From assembly GCA_038373865.1 (NCBI GenBank), contig JAXGGA010005178.1, forward strand, positions 1 through 64,000: a stretch of DNA of 64,000 nt, in the 5' to 3' direction. The notes beneath the pieces are model-generated. The model was not told the origin of the DNA, did not search any database, and saw only the letters and a list, made by a program, of their open reading frames with translations. The translations under genes were made by a program, and so were the position numbers. Below are positions 1 to 11,065 of this stretch, piece by piece. Position 1 is the stretch's first letter. Each line of letters begins with the position of its first letter. This DNA is from Uloborus plumipes. Its lineage: Eukaryota > Arthropoda > Arachnida > Araneae > Uloboridae.

Positions 1-330
1 AATTGAAAATTTTTGGAAGCGAGGCGGGCCAACGGTTCAAAAATAGTTCAGGTCAGATGGTTTTTTGTAACATTACGGAAACTCGTAAAATTTAGAGAGC
101 AGTTCAGAAAACTGAAATAAAAGTCATTTTTTCCCACAAAATGTATTTTGCTCTCCAAAAGGACTAAAAAAAAAAGTCAAACGAGACTAAAAACTAAATC
201 CTTGCAATGTACTACAATTTTATTAAATGAATTTTATGTATTAATGATGATAAGAAACTTAACAATAAATGAGGACAGAGCAAGTGCAACGCTTAGGACA
301 ATTTTTCATGAGAAGATTGCATCCCTAGCA
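1..330. other. AT-rich stretch, no gene recognised
   Basis: No convincing coding sequence is seen. A short GC-rich piece near 20-35 (gaggcgggcc) resembles the GC-rich subterminal sequence of the hAT fossil that follows, so this may be the far end of that fossil. The link is weak. Confidence 0.4.
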
Positions 331-709
331 GCATCATCTCATCGGCCGATGATCGGCCATTCATCGAAACCCGATGAAATTCTCATCGGCCGATAATCCA
401 ATATGTCTCATCGGCCGAGCAGAATCCGAGCAGCAAAATACGATGAGATTTGGAGCAATTTACTAGCAGAACAGTCCCGTGCTGAGGAATTTCATCGGGA
501 AACTTGATCGGAAGGATATCGTTTTCCGATGGAATATAGCTCATCTTATTTTCATCGGGAAAGTTGATCGGAAGGATATCGCTTTCCGATGAAAAGTAGC
601 TCATCGAAAACCGTGCTCGGATACTGATCGGAACGATGTCATCGTGCGTTACAGGATCAGTTTACGAGGAGTTTGTTGATCGGCCGAGAAAAATCCGATG
701 AGTTGATGC
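331..709. mobile_element. MITE rich in CATCGG/CGGCCGAT motifs
   Basis: The ends form a 15-bp imperfect inverted repeat: GCATCATCTCATCGG at 331-345, and its near complement at 695-709 with one mismatch. The interior is full of CATCGG and CGGCCGAT in both orientations. It carries no protein. It sits just past the C-terminal codons of the hAT transposase fossil on the minus strand, so it probably inserted there. No clear target duplication was identified, so the superfamily is open. Confidence 0.55.
491..609. repeat. Two tandem copies of a ~60-bp unit
   Basis: Two adjacent units of about 60 bp differ at only a few positions. Each contains TTCATCGGGAAA, then TTGATCGGAAGGATATCG, then TTTCCGATG. 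Each unit can form a small hairpin from CATCGGGAAA and TTTCCGATG. They lie inside the CATCGG-rich MITE. Confidence 0.8.
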
Positions 710-1740
710 TACTTGGGATTTGTTTGCCTCTTAAAATTTCAGTCCATTTAGGGTCAAACTTTATAGTTCCGATCATTAAAGTTGATTTTAAATGTTCATT
801 TGAGAAAGAGGATCTGTACTTAGATTTAACATACTTAATTTTTGAAAATGTCTGCTCACACTTGTAGATAGACCCAAAAAGAGATAACATAACTCGAGCG
901 TGACTTTTTATGTTCTTAAAGTCTTTTTTCGGGAGAGAACTGTAAAATGAAAGTAGATTACGATGAATTGGCGATTTTTAAGAGAACTGGGTCTAATAAA
1001 GTTAACTGTTTTCACAACTATATCCATTACTTCAGCTACATCCATGTGTTTCCCGCACAACGCTTGTTGATGGATAATACTGTGAAAAAACATGGGTTTA
1101 ATTCCTCCAGCTGTTTTCAGAATTACATATGTTTCCAACTACTCCAATTTTTGTGCCAGATATATTTTTTCCTCCATCTGTAGCTACACCTCTTAGACGT
1201 GTGAAATCAAGCCCGAGGTCAGAAATGGTCTCACTTACTTTACTGAAAATTTTGTCTCCGGTCACATTGCGTTCCATAAGAGTGGACATTAGCCAATTCC
1301 TCTGTGATTTTAAATTCTCTGTTCACACCACGAACAAATATCAAACAAATTGGACAGACGGTCGGACTATATAAATGATGACGTCAGTTTTGGCCAAAGA
1401 CAGAAGGAGTGCGCACAGGTTTGCCCTATGGACAGGAAATGCCCAATGCACACTAACGTAAGAATGTGAAGCAGAGAAAAGAGATTTGTTCTCGGCCAAC
1501 AAAAAGAGATGGGTATTACCGTCGAAAGAAATTAAAAAAAAAATTGAAAAGCTTTGCATTCAAGTTTGAATAAATTTTTATTTATTATTTGACGCATTCA
1601 GTATGTGATCGTCACCGTTCTGATCAATTTAACAAAAAAAATACATTTTTGTTAAAAAAAAGGGGGGGAAATTTGAAAAAACAGATTTTTTCCGCGGGCC
1701 GGAAAAAATCTGGTCGCGGGCCGTAGGTTGGAGAGCCCTG
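710..1740 (-). pseudogene. Decayed hAT transposase (GTF2I-repeat/ZMYM-like type)
   Basis: Three minus-strand fragments in different frames fit one hAT transposase read from high to low coordinate. Around 1098-1289 is a segment with LRGVATDGGKNISGTKIG, like the catalytic-domain motif of hAT proteins related to GTF2IRD2. Around 908-1138 is IHQQALCGK followed by VVKTVNFIRPSSL. Around 710-890 is the C-terminal dimerisation motif, with CEQTFSKIKYVKSKYRS and then EHLKSTLMIGT. Frameshifts separate the pieces, and the N-terminal zinc-finger part cannot be recognised. At 1700-1740 the upstream end is GC-rich and finishes in GGAGAGCCCTG, the complement of a CAGGGCTCTCC-type hAT terminus. No intact reading frame remains, so it cannot make an active enzyme. 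Confidence 0.85.
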
Positions 1741-3370
1741 GCTTAAAGCTTTCTAAATTGAGCCAGTAAAGATGGATTCAAGTATCTTACTCAAGAAAAT
1801 TTTGAATTTAAATCCTAAAAATGCATTTGTTGGTCTTTGACAATGTTAGACGAAAAAATGGGATCCAAGCTCCTTCTCATTTTCGAAATCTATATTTCAA
1901 AAAAGCAATTTTAGGTGATCTTCGGTGATAGAGGGGGAGATTGAGAGTTTGATGTCCTCCCCAAGGAAACATTTCTACATCTGCATATGAAATGCATTTA
2001 CAGCGTAATTTTGGCAACGATAGGGTAAGGCGATTTTCGATGATGCTAAGGGAATCAAGGGAATTTCTTCCAGAAATGTTTTGAAGGAGAAGTTCTCAAA
2101 ATGCAATTGTAGGCCATCTATTATGACATTAGGGGAATACGGACTACTCCCCTGGAACTTTCGAAATTATAATTCCAAAAACTCAATTTTAGACTACATC
2201 TTTCGTGTTGTTGGAGATGGGAGAGATTCCCGGTGTAATAGGAGTCATAATATTTTTTAATTTGAAAAGCAGGAAGATTGATATGGTTTGAATGACTGTA
2301 ACAGAAGAAACTTTTAGTCTCAACCTAAAAATGAAGGAATTGCACCAAAATGTAGGAGTTTGAAGAGCCTTTGAAAAATATTTCACAAATGATGGAAGAG
2401 TTTTGAAGGAGCATACAAACCCTGTGAAACAAGTTCTGGGGGAAAACACAAAATTTGATGTATATCCACTAATGAAGCATTAAAACAAGTTCAATAGAGC
2501 CAATTTTTAGATTTAAAAAAAAATAGGCTTTGAGTAATTTTACTTCAAAAATTGCAATTAAAAAAAAATTCCAAGATTTTAAATTTGATTTCCTTAGCTG
2601 TATGCATCAAAGGATTACAATAAAATATGGTGGGAAACTACCATGTAAGGGCTTAGGATTCCCTTCTTCATTTACTAAAATAGCGGGTTTTATTCATAAA
2701 AAAAAAAAAAAATCGGCAAAAAGGTAATTTTCAAAAAATCATTTGAGTACATTTTGAAATCTCGTTTCAAAAATCGTTAATTTTTGAAATTTGAAGTTTT
2801 ATTTCCTAGGTTGTATGCATCGAAATATTATGAAACTGCCATGTAAGGGCTTCTTCACACTGCCATTTTGTTTACTAATAAAAACATTTTTTCATAGAGA
2901 AAAAAATCATACAATCAGTAAAAATTAGGTTTTTCAGCACAAGATTTTTTTTCTTGATCAACAAACCAAACTAAATTTTCAAAAACGATGTCCAGATGAT
3001 ATGTGGACTCTTATTTATATATAGAAAAAAGAATAATTCATAACTGTAAAATACTTTTAAAATAGTGTCGTTTTCATACTGAGCGATTTGATGATTTTTT
3101 CAAAATGGCTGAACTTCAATAGACTGTAAGGGGAGAAATATTTTTTCTGGATCTTTCTTCTTTTAGGATAATTCATTCAATACACTTAGTTTTTTTTTTT
3201 TTTTTAATTGGTGATGGTTATATGATTTTTCACAGGCCTGTCTTGAAATTGGATAACTCTTAACTATTATTTTTATTCATCCATTAAAATAAGCAACGTG
3301 CCATTTGCTGAAGCAATTTCTCATTATAAGTGTAATAAACTGCTTCCATTTTGACATTTGTGATTCTTTT
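1741..3370. other. AT-rich non-coding stretch with one imperfect tandem duplication
   Basis: No gene is recognised. Between about 2560 and 2905 a segment is present twice with a period near 211 bp: both copies contain TGTATGCATC, then CCATGTAAGGGCTT, then TTTACTAA. The rest is A/T-rich with homopolymer runs. Confidence 0.5.
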
Positions 3371-3888
3371 GGGTCATTCCATGTCAAATCAACACAATTT
3401 TGGAAGAGTTTCAGAATTGATGTCTCAGATTTTCATGATTTTTGGTATGCAGCATTATATCATAGACATATGAAAAAATACCAAATTTCAGTTACATAGC
3501 ACAATTATTTTTTAAGTTATAAATTTTTTAAATTTTAAATTTCTTTGAAAAAACACGATACTTAACCACATTAAAATGCCTATAGGCTCGCAACCAGTGG
3601 TGATATTAACCTGGGACTGGTCTCATTTTAAAGCTGTTGAATAGGGCTTTATTATGATATGCTACAACATAGGGGTTAAATTTTTAAAAAAATTTAAATT
3701 TTAAAATTAAATTTTAAATTTTAAATTTTTCAAAAAGTGGCAATTTTAAAAATTCCAAAAAATTACCAAAAATTGTTTGTGATGTCTTGATACATATTGC
3801 AAAATTCTATGATGGGATCTCAATGGGATCAGGAGATACAGGGCTTCAGAGATACACATGTTTTGTCAATAATATACCATATTAGTAA
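3371..3888. repeat. Left terminal inverted repeat of the 3.4-kb transposon
   Basis: It is complementary to 6850-7358. The arms are nearly identical from about 3590 to 3850 and diverge more towards the outer 200 bp. Confidence 0.9.
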
Positions 3889-4008
3889 AATTTTATTGTT
3901 TTTGAACTAATTTTCCTATGCAATGTGCAGGATCCTATTATATTAATAAAACGCAGTGATTACTTCATTTTACCATGTTTGCAAACCTCTCATTTGCCTA
4001 CATGTAGA

Positions 4009-4153
4009 GGGAAACCCCCTTTTACTCAGATAAAAAGGGAATTTCCCTTGGGGGAAACCCCTTTAACTAGGTGAAAGCTGATTGGAATACAAGTAAGGGA
4101 AATTCCCTTTAACTGTAAGAAAAGGGAGATTTCCCTCCGTGGGGGGATTCCCC
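4009..4153. promoter_or_regulatory. Cluster of kappaB-like palindromes upstream of the transposase
   Basis: Within 145 bp, ending 131 bp before the transposase ATG, lie GGGAATTTCCC (4037-4047), GGGAAATTCCC (4097-4107), GGGAGATTTCCC (4124-4135) and GGGGATTCCCC (4143-4153). Two looser GGG-AAA-CCCC motifs lie near 4009 and 4050. All fit or nearly fit the Rel/NF-kappaB consensus GGGRNNYYCC. They could be host Rel-factor sites driving the transposon, or subterminal repeats bound by the transposase. The sequence alone does not decide. Confidence 0.45.
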
Positions 4154-4284
4154 TTTTCACAAGTATAAGCTGATTGGTCAAGCAGACAAGATCACTCATT
4201 TACAGCTAGTTTAGCATCACAGTTGCTTGTAGGAAGTTCATTTGATGTTTCATGTGATGTTGTATCAAGAAGATAACTTATTTC

Positions 4285-6693
4285 TTGGCCCCTGCACGTT
4301 TCCTTGCTGATTTCTCCCTATTTATCACTTTCATGATGGATACCACTAACAAGATAGTAAAAATGGATTGCTTTAACCCTTTTAATAAGCCAAATCACTC
4401 CCATGCAAGAAAAAGACTGAGACGTGTTACTTCATGGATGTGTGACTTGATTCCAGGAACATCCGAGTTATCCGTGGTCTGTGATAGTTGTAGGAAGCAG
4501 TTGACAAAGTTGAAAAATGAAAAAGATGGGGAAACTTCCCCTGGAACTAGCAAGGTACCTGAAGAAAGTCAGTCTGATACTGAAATTGAAGAATCACCTA
4601 TAGATATACCATTTTCAAATGAATCTGAAGCTCTGAGTTCCCTTAACAGCTCTCTTTTAGAGATGGGAGAGTCGCCTGTAGACAAAAAGAGGATGCAATC
4701 AAAAATTTACTCTACTGAAAAGGCCAACCGAATCAATGTGGCTGTCAAGAGAAAACTGCTAGTGAATGCATCGAGCGATGAAGAGAATGATGATTCACAA
4801 GACGAGTTCTTTACACATGTGAAAAAACTGTACAACAGCTTCACTAGTAGGAAGAAGAAGCTTCAACTGCTGACTCTTATGCCTGACAGCTGGAGTGTGA
4901 GGAAAGTAATGCGGGAATTTTCAGCCCCTAACTATTTAGTTCGACAAGCCAAGACATTGTTGAAAGAAAAGGGCGCCTTGTCTGGTCCTGATATGAAACC
5001 AGGAAAAAGTTTATCAAAGCATACCGTTGATATTGTGAAAGGATTTTATACAAGTGACGAAATAAGCCGAGCAATGCCGGGGATTAAGGACTTTATATCA
5101 GTGAAAGACCACAGCACAGGTATTAAAGAACATGTTGCAAAAAGGTTGATGCTTAATAATTTAAAAGAAGCCTATGAAGTTTTCAAAGAAAAATTCCCAG
5201 CTGTAAAAGTAGGATTTTCTAAATTTGCAGAGCTGAAACCCAAAAATTGTGTGCTAGCAGGCCAGAGTGGAACACACTCAGTCTGTGTGTGCACTACTCA
5301 TCAGAATGTGAAGCTTATGTTTGAAAATGGAAGAATGAGCTCAATGACAGATGGAAAAATAAAAACATACAAGGACTGCCTGCAAATGATGGTTTGCAGC
5401 CCCCCACCATCAACTGACTGCTTCTTTTCAACTTGTGTGTCATGTCCGGGTACCAGAGGGATTAGAGAACTTTTGGAAAAAGCATATGAAGACAATGCAA
5501 TTGAGACTATCACATACAGACAGTGGATCTCTGTGGATCGATGTAACTTAGAAATTATCCAAAAACCGGTTAGTGAATTTATTGATGTATTTTGTAATAA
5601 ACTTCCTATCTTACTTCGTCATCACTTTATAGCAAAAGAACAAAGTGCATTTTTGAGACACACAAAGGAAAATCTTCTGGAATGTGAAGTAGCTGTTATT
5701 TGTGACTTTTCTGAGAATTATTCTACTATTATACAAGACGAGGCACAATCATATCATTGGTCGAATACTCAGGCAACCATTCACCCTTTTGTGGTATATT
5801 TTAAAGAGAAGGAAGTTGAGCATTTAAATTTCGTAATAATATCAGACTGCCTCAACCACAACACTACAGCTGTCTACCTGTTCCAGAAAAAATTGATGGA
5901 ATACTTGAAGTGCAAATTTCAAAGACCTGTCAAAAAATTCTTTTATTTCTCTGATGGCTCTGCAGCCCAATACAAAAATAAAAAAAATTTTATTAACTTG
6001 TGTAATTACAAGCAAGATTTTGGAGCTGAGGCTGAATGGCACTTTTCAGCTACAGCACATGGCAAAGGTCCATGCGATGGGCTCGGGGCCACAGTAAAAA
6101 GACTAGCCGCCAGAGCAAGCCTACAAAGACCGTATCAGGATCAAATCACGAATGCAAGGCAATTATTTGAATGGTCACATAAGAACATAGCTAACATCGA
6201 CTTTGTATTTGTGACCATTGAAGAATACATTAAAACTGAAGAACAACTGGCTAACCGGTACGATACAGCTCTAACTATATCAGGAACCCAAAAATTTCAT
6301 GCCTTTATACCTCTCAGATGTGGAACCAAAGTAAATGCAAAGTTATTTTCTTCTGCAGATGTTTCAAGCATATTTCCTGTTTTGAAGGACGTTCAGCAGA
6401 CATCATTTTCAGACATTAGTGGGTATATAACATCTATCTATAATGAGACTTGGTGGTTGAGTTATGTTCTGGATAAAGATGAAGACAGCAGTCAAGTGCA
6501 AGTTACATTCCTCCATCCTTCAGGTCCGTCATCCTCATTTATATATCCCACACCACCTGACACACTGTGGATCCCATTTTCAGATGTAATGTGCAAAGTG
6601 AACCCCACCACTCAGACTGGCCGAACATACAGTTTACCAGACAGTGAACTAAACAAATGTGTGGGTATCTTCCAACAATTGAAGTCTTCATAA
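4285..6693 (+). CDS. Transposase, 802 aa, candidate DDD/DDE enzyme
   Basis: The product should bind the element's inverted repeats and move it by cut and paste. The reading frame is uninterrupted. The first ATG is used here; ATGs at codons 18 and 27 are possible, and codon 27 begins MDCFNPFNKP, where the conserved part seems to start. Residues 29-71 hold Cys residues (CFNPF, then CDSCRKQL) that could bind zinc. Residues 83-175 are acidic and Ser-rich, probably disordered. Residues 334-387 form a Cys/His cluster (CVCTTH, C371, C379, CVSC), probably a second zinc site. Candidate catalytic acids are D474 in CDFSENYS, D521 in IISD and D557 in YFSDGSAAQYK, followed by HGKGPCDG (D598). The same motifs recur in the broken copy at 51860-53143, where the acid matching D474 is Asn. 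The catalytic assignment is inferred from conservation between these two copies. Confidence 0.85.
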   Translation: MAPARFLADFSLFITFMMDTTNKIVKMDCFNPFNKPNHSHARKRLRRVTSWMCDLIPGTSELSVVCDSCRKQLTKLKNEKDGETSPGTSKVPEESQSDTEIEESPIDIPFSNESEALSSLNSSLLEMGESPVDKKRMQSKIYSTEKANRINVAVKRKLLVNASSDEENDDSQDEFFTHVKKLYNSFTSRKKKLQLLTLMPDSWSVRKVMREFSAPNYLVRQAKTLLKEKGALSGPDMKPGKSLSKHTVDIVKGFYTSDEISRAMPGIKDFISVKDHSTGIKEHVAKRLMLNNLKEAYEVFKEKFPAVKVGFSKFAELKPKNCVLAGQSGTHSVCVCTTHQNVKLMFENGRMSSMTDGKIKTYKDCLQMMVCSPPPSTDCFFSTCVSCPGTRGIRELLEKAYEDNAIETITYRQWISVDRCNLEIIQKPVSEFIDVFCNKLPILLRHHFIAKEQSAFLRHTKENLLECEVAVICDFSENYSTIIQDEAQSYHWSNTQATIHPFVVYFKEKEVEHLNFVIISDCLNHNTTAVYLFQKKLMEYLKCKFQRPVKKFFYFSDGSAAQYKNKKNFINLCNYKQDFGAEAEWHFSATAHGKGPCDGLGATVKRLAARASLQRPYQDQITNARQLFEWSHKNIANIDFVFVTIEEYIKTEEQLANRYDTALTISGTQKFHAFIPLRCGTKVNAKLFSSADVSSIFPVLKDVQQTSFSDISGYITSIYNETWWLSYVLDKDEDSSQVQVTFLHPSGPSSSFIYPTPPDTLWIPFSDVMCKVNPTTQTGRTYSLPDSELNKCVGIFQQLKSS

Positions 6694-6849
6694 ATTAATT
6701 TGTTAATAATTAACTCATAAAATAAGGCTGAGAATGGTAAGTGTCTATGTGATATTCCTCTATTTAAAAAATTAAAAGTAATAGCCACTGCTTGTTTTAT
6801 TGATATGTGTTGTTTGTTTCATTCAATAAACTGTACAAAATTTCCTCTG

Positions 6850-7358
6850 TTGATACTAATTCTGGTATTTTTCACAAAACGTGTATTTCTGAAGCCCTGT
6901 ATCTCCTGATCCCATTGAGATCCCATCATAGAATTTTGCAATATGTATTAAGACATCACAAACAATTTTTGGTAATTTTTTGGAATTTTTAAAATTGCCA
7001 CTTTTTGAAAAATTTAAAATTTAAAATTTAATTTTAAAATTTAAATTTTTTTAAAAATTTAACCCCTATGTTGTAGCATATCATAATAAAGCCCTATTCA
7101 ACAGCTTTAAAATGAGACCAGTCCCAGGTTAATATCACCACTGGTTGCGAGCCTATAGGCATTTTAATGTGTTAAAGTATGGTGTTTTTTCAAAGAAATT
7201 TAAAATTTAAAAAATTTATAACTTCAAAAATAATTGGGCTATGTAACTGAAATTTGGTATTTTTTCATATGTCTATGATATAATGCTGCATACCAAAAAT
7301 CATGAAAATCTGAGACATCAAGTCTGAATCAGTGTGTTGATTTCACATGGAATGACCC
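6850..7358. repeat. Right terminal inverted repeat of the 3.4-kb transposon
   Basis: It is complementary to 3371-3888. An AATAAA near 6825, just before the repeat, is a plausible polyadenylation signal for the transposase transcript. Confidence 0.9.
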
Positions 7359-7493
7359 TTTTGCAAAATAACGTGCAAGTCTGAAGGCAGGAATATTGCA
7401 TTATCTTAAGGAATATTGCATTATCTTATTCAGGACATGTTGGTAAATACAAAAATTCAAGTAGTTACAAGCAGGGTTCACCAAAAACATTTC

Positions 7494-7694
7494 TACACTA
7501 CAAAAAAATAAGCTGCTGTTTTTACAGTATAATACTGGCAGCCGCGGTTACAATTTAAAACTGTAAAATGAACAGTAATAAACTGTGAAATTAGCAATTT
7601 TACGGTTTCTTACTATAAAAATTGCCATTTTTAGCTTATTACTATACAAGTAGCTGTATTATACTGTAAAAACAACATTCATTTTTAACAGTGT
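7494..7694. mobile_element. MITE with TTTTTACAGTATAATAC inverted repeats
   Basis: About 200 bp. The left arm contains CTGTTTTTACAGTATAATAC and the right arm its complement GTATTATACTGTAAAAACA. Many short ACAGT/ACTGT words lie between. A longer relative lies at 37890-38186. Target duplication is not clear. Confidence 0.7.
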
Positions 7695-8651
7695 AATAAA
7701 ATCTTCATAGTCAATAAAATTTGATTTCACTTTCATATTTAACCGATTGTTGTGACAATAATTTATTTAAATGAGTAGATGCTACTTTAGAACGTTGGCA
7801 TGCAAATGTAAACGATCATGTAGATATTGAATGAAGAAAACTAATTTGATGAATACACTACGTAACAACTCCTTTTAATAACCCAAAAGAATAGATGGGG
7901 CATTTCACGGTATTTGTGACATTAGGAGTGTCCGTAACAAAACTTTTCAAAAGTTTAAAATTTTTACATATATTAAAAAAGTACATTTTGAAGTATATGA
8001 ATATCATTTTTTTTTCATAGTTAACTTTATATTATGTTTGTAATTGCACTCGAAACATTCAAAATGCAATTTTCACTGTTACGGACTCTACATTGAATTT
8101 TTCTTTAAATCTGGCTTAAACTGAATTTCAAGCCAAAACTGGTACTTGAGACAGATAAAGCAAAGGCTCATCTCTAATATAGCCAAAAATTTTAATCAAA
8201 AAGTGGAACCTATAAAAAGTTATGGATTGTGAAAAAGATGATTGTAGATTTAAAGAAGAAGTAAAGCCAGATTTAAAGAAAAATTCAAAGTAGAGTCTGT
8301 AACGGTGAACATTGCATTTTCAATGGTTCCGAGTGCAATTACAAACATAATATAAAGTTAACTATGAAAACAATATGATATTCATATACTTTTGTGGTGT
8401 GATTTTATGTTACGCATTGTTTAAAGAAGGTTGTGATGATGATGTCTTGTCCAAATAAAATTGTGTTTTTTTTAATAAATTACAGCTGTTTTAAATGCGT
8501 AATTGCAACCATGGGCGTAAAAATGCTTTTTAAGTGTTTCTAAATAAGTACTTTGAACTTTAGAAAAAAAACACGATTTTACAAACCTTTTTTTATTAAA
8601 CCAAGCTGGGCTTGGTCGCCAGGTACTGCATGCCTATTCCAATATACAAAT
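7695..8651. repeat. Fold-back repeat (arms 7991-8115 and 8265-8391) in AT-rich sequence
   Basis: The arm AAGTATATGAATATCAT running to about 8115 recurs in reverse complement at 8265-8391, separated by a loop of roughly 150 bp. Shared words include GTTAACTTTATATTATGTTTG (split by one base) and AGATTTAAAGAAAAATTC. No coding sequence. Sequence outside the arms shows nothing recognisable. Confidence 0.75.
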
Positions 8652-9984
8652 TAGGGGTGATTGTGAATTGATGAAAAAATATCTGAACGTTTTAAAGAGA
8701 GGAAATGTGTGCGTGGAGGGAGCGTTTTCTTTTTTAACCAAGGCCCCTATTACTTAAGCACATATAATTTCATAATTATACATATATAACAATTAATTGC
8801 TTTTCCTAAACAAACAAGACACATTTCATATATTCGAATAGTTTCAAATAGCTTTTAGTCAAAATATTGCGCATTCAATAAATTAAATTGTAAATGAGTA
8901 ATAAAGTTACTTTTGAGCTGGTGTTGTACAATTTATCTCCAAAAAAATACTTTAACAAGAAAGCAAAATTCCAACAGAATTACTCTTTGTTGCGCAAAAA
9001 TATTTATAAAGTAATAAAAGATGCATTTGTTACTGAAAATATGGAAAAGAACTTATCTAGATGCAGTACCTATAAATCTCCTAATTAATACAATACGACC
9101 TGAGTCAATAATTTCATATTTATTAAAGCTGAAGTGAAATACTATTTAAAAATATAATGTATGTGTTACAAAACCTAAATCGTTGAAACAAAAATAAAAT
9201 TCAGCCAGAGATTTAGCATTAAAGCAGTCATTTGACACTCTAAAAGAGCTTGAAATTATGTTTAAAACTTTAATTTTAATAATTCAATTAAAATAAAAAG
9301 AAATGTTATTTGTTGCCTTTCAACAAGGAATAGCAAACATTGAAAATGAGAAATATCCGATTCTCACAGTGGATGTAAGAAGATCGCTATTTTTCAAAAT
9401 TAAGGCGTTTGAAGTATGAAAATGGCATATAAAAGAATTTAAATAAACTTGCTTCAGATATACAATTAAAAGCTCTACGATAAACATAATTAAAGCAAAA
9501 ATGAAATTCAATCAGAGCTTCAAATTTTAACTGTTTTGACATTTTGATTTTCAGAAAGGACACAGAATTTCGAAAATGTTTAAATGTTAAATTTTTTAAA
9601 TGTTAATTATGATTTTTTAATATGAATTAAAAGATATTTCATTTATTTGTCTCCTAACAAAGGGTAATAAACATCAAAAATTAGAAAAATTTAGATTCTT
9701 ATATTGGATGCAAATCAAGTGCACTTTTTAAAATGAAGATACCAAAATCAAAAAAGATGCAAATAAAATATTTTATTAAAGTAAAAAGAAATTAGAATGG
9801 CATATTAACATTTCTATTCGATGAATATTATTAACAATGATCGGTATAATCACCAAAAATTGGAAAAAAATATCGGAGGTGGAAAGATAAAAGCATACTA
9901 ATTAAAAATATATTACTTCCGGTATTTTTGAACATGAAAATACTAGAATTGATCATAAAAATACCGGAACACAATCACCCCTGA
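8652..9984. mobile_element. Non-autonomous hAT-like element, copy 1 of a family
   Basis: It starts TAGGGGTGATTGTG and ends CACAATCACCCCTG, a 14-bp inverted repeat with one terminal difference. The 8 bases outside are ATACAAAT (left) and ATACATAT (right), matching at 7 of 8. This fits a hAT 8-bp target duplication with one later mutation. No transposase is visible in its 1.3 kb of AT-rich interior. Relatives lie at 12780-13450 and 38367-39099. Confidence 0.75.
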
Positions 9985-10435
9985 TACATATTAATCGAAT
10001 GAATACTTTTTGGCACCTTTAAAATATGTTAAAAAAGAGTCTATTGCTTTCAGATTTAAAAAAAAATTGGATGATTTTGTTGGGTTAGGTATTCAAATTC
10101 GAAAAGGAAACGCTGTATTGTTTTATAATTGAAGTTGTTAGCAAAAACTACAATGAAAATAAATAAATACTGCAGATAGCACTGAAATTGCACAATTCTT
10201 CAACGATAATTTCGTTCCTCAAATTAAGTTGAGAATGAGAAAAAAGAATTCGAAAAAAAAAAATAAGTGATTAATTTTTTAGCACAAAATGTGCTATGGA
10301 AAGCCTTTTCTGGAGCAGCATTGAGAAATTTTGGAGGGAGTTTGAACCCTATAAAAACCTTCCCCTTAAATAAGGCCTGGTTACATGATATGGTAAACAA
10401 CTTTACAAGATACAGGTTCAATCCTGCCTTCTAAT

Positions 10436-11065
10436 AGTAAATATCATAAATGCAAAAAATCTTACTCCAATGGTGGATGCTAAGAGATTGCGATTTTCAT
10501 TATGAAAGTGTAAACAAAAAAAAAATTGGCATGTCAAAGGATTTATTAACGTCCGAATTTTAAATTCACATTTTAAAGCTCTAATATAAACATAATAGCA
10601 ATCAAGGCAATTGAAGCAAAATTTAAATTAAATCAGTGATTTAAATTTCCCCCTTAATTTTTGGCCCTAATAAAGGACAGAGAATTTTGCTTGAAAATTT
10701 TTATATTTACGATTTTAAATGAAACAAAAAGGAAATTTACTTATTTGCCTCCTAACAAAGCAAAGTGCACATCCAAAATCATAAAAATTTGATTCTCAAA
10801 ACGGATGCTAAGAGATAGCACCATTTAAATTGAAGGCATCAATAGTATAAAAATAGCAAATAAAAGAATATTGACGTAGAACAATATTTTAAAATGTCAT
10901 TTTAACAGGTCTACATGATGAATATTTGTATAACTATCGAAACATCGGCAAAAAAACTTTTGAGCAAGGAAAAGATTTGAGTATAGGAAAATGATGTTAA
11001 AAATACAGAATTTCCAGCGTCAACACGCTAAAAAAGCAGGAATTTCGGTATAGTATCAGAACACA
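10436..11065. repeat. Diverged copy of the interior of the 8.65-kb hAT-like element
   Basis: This stretch repeats, with much divergence, the order of words in 9311-9984: AAAGCTCTA then AAACATAAT, then CCTAACAAAG, then GAACACAATTACCACTG close to the CACAATCACCCCTG terminus. The left boundary is unclear. The region 9985-10435 between holds only AT-rich sequence and the short motif TTTGAACCCT. Confidence 0.5.

Larger units (their letters stand above)
3371..7358. mobile_element. Complete DNA transposon, long inverted repeats, 4-bp TSD (Sola-like?)
   Basis: The element is 3,988 bp long. It starts with GGGTCATTCCATGT at 3371 and ends with the near complement ACATGGAATGACCC at 7358. The terminal inverted repeats reach about 515 bp each and are almost identical between arms over several hundred bases, which suggests recent insertion or gene conversion. 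The bases outside both ends are TTTT, a candidate 4-bp target-site duplication; low complexity makes this one copy weak evidence. Two relatives in the window have ATTT and CTAA as 4-bp duplications, which supports the pattern. The interior carries one uninterrupted transposase gene. Terminal GGG, long inverted repeats and a 4-bp duplication suggest a Sola-like superfamily. That name is tentative. Confidence 0.88.
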
